This document shows, piece by piece, positions 1 to 4,574 of a stretch of 6,632 bases of DNA. The notes under the pieces were generated by a model. The model had not been told where the DNA came from. It searched no databases and saw nothing but the letters and a program-made list of their open reading frames with translations. Origin of the DNA: an uncultured Lachnospiraceae bacterium. GTDB lineage: Bacteria > Bacillota > Clostridia > Lachnospirales > Lachnospiraceae. The DNA lies in NCBI GenBank assembly GCA_902782625.1, contig CACZNZ010000057.1:1-6632 (forward strand). The letters are read 5' to 3'. A program made the translations under genes and the position numbers. Each line of letters opens with the position of its first letter. Position 1 is the first letter of the stretch.

Positions 1-332
1 GCGTAGCGGAAGAAATCATTCATAACGCAATCAGTGCGGCGGTCAGGGATCCGCGCTTTGACCCGATCACGGAAGAGGAACTCCCGTGGCTGGAGATCAA
101 TGTGGATATCCTCGGGGAACCGGAGCGAATCGAATCCACGAAGGAACTTGACGTGAAGAAGTACGGAGTCATCGTCAGTTGCGGCAGAAAAAGAGGTCTG
201 CTGCTGCCAGATCTCGATGGTGTGGATACGGTGGAGGAGCAGGTGGAGATTGCCCGCAGAAAGGGAGGTATCCGTGATGAAGAAAAAATAACCCTCCAAA
301 GATTTGAGGTGATCCGTCATGGCAAGGTGTAA
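1..332 (+). CDS. amrA: AMMECR1-domain protein (AmmeMemoRadiSam system protein A), 3' end only
   Basis: The gene enters from the left edge; reading from base 3 gives 109 residues without a stop. They match the C-terminal half of the AMMECR1 domain: a DPRF motif, then [12 protein letters not shown], a proline-glutamate turn, KYGVIV, and the hallmark [20 protein letters not shown], ending in [16 protein letters not shown]1 proteins are small, conserved from archaea to humans, and of unknown biochemical role. In bacteria they are encoded beside, or fused to, a Memo-like (extradiol-dioxygenase-fold) protein and a radical SAM enzyme. The last 14 bases overlap amrS, so the two are probably translationally coupled. 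The start and the conserved LRGCIG segment lie outside the window, so a fusion to a Memo-like domain upstream, which I recall in related Clostridia, cannot be tested here. The first in-frame ATG in view (102) is internal to the conserved domain and is not the start. Confidence 0.9.
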   Translation, partial: VAEEIIHNAISAAVRDPRFDPITEEELPWLEINVDILGEPERIESTKELDVKKYGVIVSCGRKRGLLLPDLDGVDTVEEQVEIARRKGGIRDEEKITLQRFEVIRHGKV

Positions 333-1179
333 CGTATGCTTTCGACAGTGCGAGATTCCGGAAGGGTCCTTAGGTTTTTGCGGGGGAAGAATCTGCCGTG
401 AAGACAGTGTGACAGCAGATAATTACGGAAAAATCACATCGATGGCTTTGGATCCGATCGAGAAAAAACCATTACGGAGATTCCATCCGGGGAGCCTGAT
501 TCTCTCCGTAGGCAGCTACGGATGTAATCTGCGTTGTCCGTTCTGCCAGAATTATGAGATCAGCTGGTCAAAAGAAGCGGAACATTTTCGGAAAAACAGC
601 GATGTGGTACTGCCGGAGGAAGTGGCACAGACAGCCCTGTACTATCAGAATGCCGGAAATATCGGCGTGGCCTTTACCTATAATGAACCACTCATAGGAT
701 ATGAGTATATCAGAGATACAGCTCGCCTGGTCCACAAGCTGGGTATGAAAAATGTGCTGGTGACAAATGGAACAGCGCAGTTGCCGGTACTTCAGGAACT
801 CCTTCCTTATATCGATGCCATGAACATCGACCTGAAAGGCTTCTCCGAAGAGTATTACAAAGATGTGCTCGGAGGAGATCTTTCTACTGTTCTGAAATTT
901 ATCACGGAGGCAGCGAAACACAGCCACGTGGAACTCACCACACTGATCGTGCCGGGAGAAAATGATTCCGAAGAAGAAATGCGACAGATGACACGCTGGA
1001 TATCTGAACTGAAAGACATCGACGGAAGACGGATCGGTGCAGATATCCCCCTGCATGTGTCCAGGTTTTTCCCCCGGTTCCATATGACAGACAGAGAACC
1101 AACAGAGGTTCGACATATCTACAGGCTCGCAGAGGTAGCTCGAGAGAATCTTCGATATGTGTATACGGGGAATTGCTAG
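319..1179 (+). CDS. amrS: AmmeMemoRadiSam system radical SAM enzyme AmrS
   Basis: This is a 286-residue radical SAM protein. The 4Fe-4S/SAM motif is CNLRCPFC (C69, C73, C76; CxxxCxxC spacing), followed by a (beta/alpha) barrel with recognisable strands: AFTYNEPLI near 118-126 and NVLVTNGT near 145-152, then AMNIDLKGF and [11 protein letters not shown] further on. The N-terminus carries a second cysteine cluster, C4-x2-C7-x3-C11-x9-C21, typical of the AmrS family and a likely extra metal site. The family is related to pyruvate formate-lyase activases, but the substrate is not established. The ATG at 319 is preceded by GAGGTG (306-311) with 7 bases of spacing and lies inside the end of amrA. 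The protein ends in YVYTGNC. Many homologues that I recall continue with a cysteine-containing tail of about 40 residues, so this is a short form. It shares a hairpin terminator with the convergent pncB. Family assignment is firm; function is not. Confidence 0.93.
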   Translation: MARCNVCFRQCEIPEGSLGFCGGRICREDSVTADNYGKITSMALDPIEKKPLRRFHPGSLILSVGSYGCNLRCPFCQNYEISWSKEAEHFRKNSDVVLPEEVAQTALYYQNAGNIGVAFTYNEPLIGYEYIRDTARLVHKLGMKNVLVTNGTAQLPVLQELLPYIDAMNIDLKGFSEEYYKDVLGGDLSTVLKFITEAAKHSHVELTTLIVPGENDSEEEMRQMTRWISELKDIDGRRIGADIPLHVSRFFPRFHMTDREPTEVRHIYRLAEVARENLRYVYTGNC

Positions 1180-1201
1180 ATGAATCAGCCCACAGAATGA
1201 G

Positions 1202-1254
1202 AAACACAAAAACCGGTGGAATTCCATGCATTCGGCATGGGATTTCACCGGTTT
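1202..1254 (-). terminator. Intrinsic terminator of pncB, probably bidirectional
   Basis: A 20-base-pair stem is formed by 1210-1229 and 1235-1254, uninterrupted apart from two G-U pairs, with a 5-base loop (1230-1234). On the minus strand the stem runs into TTTTT-G-T-G-TTT, a good U-tract, 62 bases after the pncB stop. On the plus strand, where amrS ends 30 bases before the stem, the tail is only GTTTGATTCT. Termination is therefore expected to be stronger for pncB, but the convergent arrangement suggests one element serves both genes. Confidence 0.85.
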
Positions 1255-1274
1255 GATTCTGCGACGACATTAAG

Positions 1275-2486
1275 TTAATTCTTCGGCTTCCTATTATCCA
1301 TTCTCCAGTTGATGCATCGTTTGAGGTAGTGAACATAAGCCGGGTTTTTGCACATTCCTTTTCCTTCTGTATCGGAAATCTTGGCTACGTCCATTCCGTT
1401 GCAGGCGGTTGTCTTCATGACGATGTTCAGTGCAGGAACATTGGTATCATTGGAGATATATGTGCCGATACCGAAGGCAACATTGGAACGTCCTTTAAAA
1501 TACTGTCGGATCTTGTTGGCCTTTTCAAAGTTCAGACTGTCACTGAACAGAAGGGTCTTGTTCATGGGATCGATTTCAAGAGATTCATAGTGTTTTACCA
1601 TCTTATCTCCCCACTCATAGGGATCGCCGCTGTCATGTCTGACACCGCTGAACAGGGTAGCGTAAGTAAGCTGGAAATCTTCGAGGAAGCAATCGGTAGT
1701 GATGGCGTCCGTCAATGCGGTTCCGTTTAAGACTCCGTATTCTTTTACCCAGGCATCGAGTGCATACCAGTTAGAGTAGGAGGGGTTATGTTTGTGATTA
1801 CCCTGTCCCACGCACATAATCCATTCGTGAGCCATGGTGCCGATTGGTTTGATGCCGTATTTCTTTGCCAGATAGACATTGGATGTTCCTACAAAGATAG
1901 AATCCGGATAGGAATGTTCCTTCAATTCTTTTACAGCAAGTTCCTGTGCTTCGCCGGACAATCTTCTGCGCAGACCGAACTCGGAAAAGGATCCAAGATT
2001 GTATTCGCCGGAAACGATTTTTTCAATTTTTGCATTGAGTTTGTTCCGGAACTGATCCATTAGCTCATCATAGTCATAGGCCATGCGGAAATACACTTCA
2101 TTGACGATAGCCAGGGTCGGTATTTCATACATGGAGGTGTTGAGCCAGGTTCCTCCGGTTTCGATCGTCAGGCCACTTGGGTCATCTGTTCCGAACGTAA
2201 AGTCCGCATAACGCGGTTCCCAGAGTCTCAGGAAATCACAGTAGGATCCTTTGATCCATTTGATGCGGTCAAGGTATTCCAGCTCTTCTTCCGTAAAACG
2301 AAGGTCACAGTACATTTTGATCTGACGTTTGATCTCTTCTACCATCTCTGGAGTGAAATGTACATCTTTGTTGCGGCATTTGAAGGTCCAGGTAGTCTTG
2401 TAGTCGCTGAACTGGTGATAGATTGCCTGGCCCATGGAGAATTTATAAGCATCGGTTTCCAGTAAACTAGTGATAATCGGTTTCAT
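1275..2486 (-). CDS. pncB: Nicotinate phosphoribosyltransferase
   Basis: PncB joins nicotinate and PRPP to give nicotinate mononucleotide, the first step of the Preiss-Handler NAD salvage route, in the cytoplasm and with ATP hydrolysis through a phospho-histidine. The 403 residues match the length of the E. coli/Salmonella type (about 400). Landmarks in order: LLETDAYKFSMGQA near 8-21, SEFGLRRRLSGEAQ at 168-181, GTMAHEW at 216-222 with His220 equivalent to the phosphorylated His219 of the Salmonella enzyme, SGVRHDSGDP at 280-289 in the phosphoribosyl-binding region, FGIGTYISND at 338-347, and KISDTEGKGMCKNPA at 369-383. All key motifs are intact. The start at 2486 is supported by AAGGAAG on the minus strand (2495-2501) with 8 bases of spacing and by LLETDAYK lying at the expected distance from the N-terminus. 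It is transcribed alone from a promoter at about 2550, divergent from the nucleoside hydrolase gene. Confidence 0.96.
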   Translation of the reverse strand: MKPIITSLLETDAYKFSMGQAIYHQFSDYKTTWTFKCRNKDVHFTPEMVEEIKRQIKMYCDLRFTEEELEYLDRIKWIKGSYCDFLRLWEPRYADFTFGTDDPSGLTIETGGTWLNTSMYEIPTLAIVNEVYFRMAYDYDELMDQFRNKLNAKIEKIVSGEYNLGSFSEFGLRRRLSGEAQELAVKELKEHSYPDSIFVGTSNVYLAKKYGIKPIGTMAHEWIMCVGQGNHKHNPSYSNWYALDAWVKEYGVLNGTALTDAITTDCFLEDFQLTYATLFSGVRHDSGDPYEWGDKMVKHYESLEIDPMNKTLLFSDSLNFEKANKIRQYFKGRSNVAFGIGTYISNDTNVPALNIVMKTTACNGMDVAKISDTEGKGMCKNPAYVHYLKRCINWRMDNRKPKN

Positions 2487-2543
2487 AATCTCTACTTCCT
2501 TCTTTTTAATAAATCATATTTATATAGTTATGAAATTGTCCTT

Positions 2544-2552
2544 ATTATATCA
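2544..2552 (-). promoter_or_regulatory. Extended -10 promoter of pncB
   Basis: On the minus strand this reads TGATATAAT: a perfect TATAAT preceded by the TGn of an extended -10 element. The -35 position (about 2567-2572) reads TATCGG, a poor match, which fits an extended -10 promoter or one needing an activator. The expected start of transcription is near 2537, giving a leader of about 50 bases before the pncB ATG. Confidence 0.7.
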
Positions 2553-2563
2553 CCTATCACAGA

Positions 2564-2598
2564 TTTCCGATACATTTTTTTCTATGCTCCTTTCCGAT
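2564..2598. repeat. Short direct repeat in the divergent promoter region
   Basis: The 8-mer TTTCCGAT occurs at 2564-2571 and again at 2591-2598, 27 bases apart. The first copy covers the -35 position of the pncB promoter; the second lies between it and the hydrolase promoter. It could be a pair of regulator half-sites, but an 8-mer pair in a 190-base region may also be chance. I could not match it to a known NAD-pathway regulator motif. Confidence 0.3.
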
Positions 2599-2617
2599 TG
2601 TTTTTGCGACAAATATC

Positions 2618-2646
2618 TTGTGTGCGGTTACAGAATTGGATATAAT
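2618..2646 (+). promoter_or_regulatory. Promoter of the nucleoside hydrolase gene
   Basis: TTGTGT at 2618-2623 and a perfect TATAAT at 2641-2646 are separated by 17 bases. The expected start of transcription is about 2653, giving a leader of about 25 bases holding the ribosome binding site GAGGAGA (2667-2673). It points away from the pncB promoter; the two -10 elements are about 90 bases apart. Confidence 0.75.
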
Positions 2647-2677
2647 ATGAACAAATAAACGACGATGAGGAGATTAT

Positions 2678-3628
2678 ATGAATAAGCATAGAATTATCAT
2701 TGATACCGATATTGGCGCAGATGATGCTGCAGCGTTGATCATGGCTGCTGTCAGCGAAAATGTGGACATACTGGGGATTACCGCGGTCTGTGGAAATGTG
2801 CCGGTAGAGTATGCGGCAAAAAATGCGCTGATGGTCATGGAACTGTGTGGCTGTGACGCGCCGGTCTTTCTCGGAAGTCACCAGCCCCTTAAAAAAGAAA
2901 AGAAATTTACGATCAGTGTTCATGGAGAAGACGGGATGGGGGATCAGGATCTGATCCATCCGAAAAAGAAGCCCGAGAAGAAAGATGCCGTTGATTTTAT
3001 CCTTGATACAATAAGGGAGAATCCCGGCGAGATAGAGATTGTTGCGATCGGGCCGCTTACCAATATCGCAAAGGCCGTTCAAAAAGATCCGGATACCATG
3101 AAAAAGCTCAAACGTCTCTGGGTGATGGGAACGACGGGTTTCGGCCCCGGGAATGCAACACCGGTTGCGGAATTCAATGTTTACATCGATGCGGAAGCCT
3201 ACCAGATCGTCTTTGATGCTGAACTCCCCATGACAGTTGCGGGTCTTGATCTTATTCTGGAGGAAACCTGTGTGACAGGGGAGGATCTTGAAGCAATGAA
3301 GCACGGTAATAAACTGGGACAGTTTATGAGCAAGGCATTTACGAAACTCTTTGCTTTTAACCAGTCGATGGGAAAACCGATGGCGGTTCCTGATGCTCTG
3401 GCGATGGCAGCTCTTGCCTGGCCGGGATATGTACTGGAGACCGTACCCTGTTACGGGGTTGCATGTACGGATGACAATGTTACTTACGGACAGGTTCTCT
3501 TCTATAGAAAGGGGATGATTTATGAAGCAATGCCGGAAATCCGGACCTATCATTGCGATGTTATCACAAAGACTGATTCTACTTTATACAAGAGAAGATT
3601 TATGGAGCTTATGTGTGGGGAAAAATAA
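2678..3628 (+). CDS. Inosine/uridine-preferring-type nucleoside hydrolase, variant active site
   Basis: Nucleoside hydrolases split ribonucleosides into base and ribose using a bound calcium ion. The 316 residues match the family's usual length (about 310-330). Compared from memory with the Crithidia enzyme, the calcium and ribose ligands are in place: DTDIGADD at 9-16 (D11, D15, D16), N40, H82 in VHGEDGMGD, GPLTN at 125-129 (T128), M150, N159, AEFNVYIDAEA at 164-174 (E165, N167) and D239. The residue before D239, the catalytic histidine (His241 of Crithidia) in group I enzymes, is proline here (VPDALAMA, 237-244). Base specificity therefore cannot be predicted and may differ from classic IU-hydrolases. 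The start is supported by GAGGAGA (2667-2673), 4 bases upstream. It is divergent from pncB, which suggests, as inference, a role in releasing nicotinate or nicotinamide from its riboside. No terminator is visible directly downstream. Confidence 0.9.
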   Translation: MNKHRIIIDTDIGADDAAALIMAAVSENVDILGITAVCGNVPVEYAAKNALMVMELCGCDAPVFLGSHQPLKKEKKFTISVHGEDGMGDQDLIHPKKKPEKKDAVDFILDTIRENPGEIEIVAIGPLTNIAKAVQKDPDTMKKLKRLWVMGTTGFGPGNATPVAEFNVYIDAEAYQIVFDAELPMTVAGLDLILEETCVTGEDLEAMKHGNKLGQFMSKAFTKLFAFNQSMGKPMAVPDALAMAALAWPGYVLETVPCYGVACTDDNVTYGQVLFYRKGMIYEAMPEIRTYHCDVITKTDSTLYKRRFMELMCGEK

Positions 3629-3682
3629 TATGGGTTTTTATACATAATTAGCATGAATGACCAACAAAATCTTGCGAATTTG

Positions 3683-3691
3683 TGATATATT
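3683..3691 (+). promoter_or_regulatory. Candidate promoter of the SH3-repeat gene
   Basis: TGATATATT resembles an extended -10 element (TGn plus TATATT, 5 of 6 matches). It sits in an AT-rich stretch that also contains TATAGT at 3691-3696 and TTGCGA at 3672-3677, so the exact -10 is uncertain. Transcription would start near 3698-3704, giving a leader of about 50 bases. The absence of a terminator after the hydrolase gene means read-through from upstream is also possible. Confidence 0.45.
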
Positions 3692-3703
3692 ATAGTATAG
3701 AAA

Positions 3704-3716
3704 CAACATGATGTTG
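3704..3716. promoter_or_regulatory. Palindrome at the predicted transcription start
   Basis: CAACAT-G-ATGTTG is a perfect 6-base inverted repeat around a single base. It lies just downstream of the candidate -10 of the SH3-repeat gene, a position where a dimeric repressor would block transcription. A one-base centre fits a DNA-binding site better than an RNA hairpin. No regulator is identified. Confidence 0.3.
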
Positions 3717-3738
3717 CATTGCGTCGGATATCGATGCA
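3715..3738 (+). other. Possible leader hairpin before the SH3-gene ribosome binding site
   Basis: TGCATTG (3715-3721) can pair with CGATGCA (3732-3738), 7 pairs including one G-U, around a 10-base loop. It ends only two bases before the AAAGGAG ribosome binding site (3741-3747). It could affect mRNA stability or translation, but a stem this short may be incidental. Confidence 0.25.
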
Positions 3739-3753
3739 GGAAAGGAGATTTAT

Positions 3754-4449
3754 ATGAAAAGGTTAGTTACATTATTGTTGATGACAGTGTTTGCTCTTTC
3801 ATTAGCGATTCCGGTTCAGGCTGCAAGCAAGATTTATGCGACGGAAGATTGCAATCTTCGAAAAGGTCCCGGTCTTGATTTTGAACCGTATACTTCTGTG
3901 AAAAAAGGAACAACACTGAACTATCTCAAGAAGACCAGTACGGATGAGCGTGGCGTGAAGTGGTATAAGATTACATATAAGAAGAAAACACTTTGGGTAT
4001 CCTCCAGATGTGCTTCCAAGACCAAAGCAATCGACACAAAATCTAAAAATGTTGTTGTGACCACGGCAGACGTCAACTTAAGAAAAGGCCCCGGCACAAA
4101 ATATAAGAGAGTAGCGACAGTTTCCCAGGATTCTTCTTTTAAATACCTTGGACAGACAAAGAAAGATAACCGAGGTGTGAAATGGTATAAGATTGCCTAC
4201 AAAGGAAAAGGTGTTTGGGTATCTTCAAAATATTCTGTCCGCAGAAACAATAACAGCAATAAGAAAGTGGTAACTACTGCAGGTGTGCACTTAAGAAAAG
4301 GTCCGGGAACTCAGTATGAAGTCTATGCAGCTGTTGTTGCAGGAACTTCTCTGCAATACCTCGGAAAGACAGGAAACTGGTTCAAAGTATACTATGAAGA
4401 CCGGACATTATATGTTTCAGCTACATATGCAAAACTTGTAAACAAATAA
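3754..4449 (+). CDS. Secreted protein of three bacterial SH3 (SH3b) repeats
   Basis: The 231-residue precursor begins with a clear Sec signal peptide: MKR, a hydrophobic core to about residue 21, and VQA before a likely cleavage after A23. The mature part consists of three SH3b domains, at about 27-85, 100-160 and 171-225. Each opens with a T-x-x-x-x-L-R-K-G-P-G signature (LRKGPG at 35-40, 109-114, 180-185) and closes with WVSS or YVSA. Units 1 and 2 are closest (shared GVKWYKI); unit 3 is shorter and more diverged. The linkers (86-99, 161-170) are polar, and the protein is Lys-rich and basic. SH3b domains bind peptidoglycan or other wall polymers. No catalytic domain, LPxTG, lipobox or membrane anchor is present, so it probably acts as a wall-binding protein outside the membrane. 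AAAGGAG (3741-3747) supports the start. It is flanked by its own candidate promoter and a strong terminator, so it is probably a single-gene unit. Confidence 0.88.
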   Translation: MKRLVTLLLMTVFALSLAIPVQAASKIYATEDCNLRKGPGLDFEPYTSVKKGTTLNYLKKTSTDERGVKWYKITYKKKTLWVSSRCASKTKAIDTKSKNVVVTTADVNLRKGPGTKYKRVATVSQDSSFKYLGQTKKDNRGVKWYKIAYKGKGVWVSSKYSVRRNNNSNKKVVTTAGVHLRKGPGTQYEVYAAVVAGTSLQYLGKTGNWFKVYYEDRTLYVSATYAKLVNK

Positions 4450-4463
4450 TCAGAATATGAATG

Positions 4464-4491
4464 GTCCCGGAGCATATCCGGGACTTTTTTT
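4464..4491 (+). terminator. Intrinsic terminator after the SH3-repeat gene
   Basis: A perfect 8-pair GC-rich stem, GTCCCGGA (4464-4471) with TCCGGGAC (4477-4484), encloses a 5-base loop and is followed by seven T (4485-4491), then GTC and another T run. It starts 14 bases after the stop. It also rules out an upstream start for glgA, because the ATG at 4461 would put this terminator inside the coding region. Confidence 0.93.
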
Positions 4492-4505
4492 GTCTTTTTT
4501 CCCTG

Positions 4506-4534
4506 TTGCAGGGGATATACCATGATGATATAAT
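4506..4534 (+). promoter_or_regulatory. Promoter of glgA
   Basis: TTGCAG (4506-4511) and a perfect TATAAT (4529-4534) are 17 bases apart, and TGA directly before the -10 makes it an extended -10 element. The start of transcription is expected near 4541, giving a leader of about 34 bases. A short inverted repeat, CCCTG-TTG-CAGGG (4501-4513), overlaps the -35 and could be an operator or chance. Confidence 0.78.
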
Positions 4535-4560
4535 AAAACCAGCATATTGTTATCTGCCGT

Positions 4561-4567
4561 TAGGAGG
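4561..4567 (+). promoter_or_regulatory. Ribosome binding site that fixes the glgA start
   Basis: TAGGAGG is a near-perfect Shine-Dalgarno sequence, 7 bases before the ATG at 4575. The in-frame ATG at 4461 has no such site and lies upstream of both the terminator and the promoter, so 4575 is the start. Confidence 0.9.
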
Positions 4568-4574
4568 AAAAAAC

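Noticed and set aside
568..1248. A 226-codon minus-strand open frame opposite amrS
   Set aside because: It is the shadow of a well-supported radical SAM gene, runs through the terminator hairpin, and is rich in Cys/His/Phe without recognisable motifs.
1329..2063. Several plus-strand open frames (80-133 codons) inside pncB
   Set aside because: They mirror the pncB coding sequence and have no ribosome binding sites or recognisable products.
2607..2623. Possible operator ACAA-ATATC-TTGT at the hydrolase -35
   Set aside because: Only four bases pair on each side; this is too weak to separate from chance in AT-rich DNA.
2582..3553. A 323-codon open frame on the minus strand opposite the nucleoside hydrolase
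   Set aside because: It lies wholly over a gene with intact family motifs, has a Cys/His/Arg/Ile-rich composition typical of antisense reading, shows no domain, and lacks a convincing ribosome binding site.
3629..3660. Terminator directly after the nucleoside hydrolase gene
   Set aside because: There is a short T run (GGTTTTTAT), but no stable stem precedes it.
4461..4574. Upstream extension of glgA to the ATG at 4461
   Set aside because: It would place an intrinsic terminator, the promoter and a strong ribosome binding site inside the coding region. The ATG at 4575 is far better supported.
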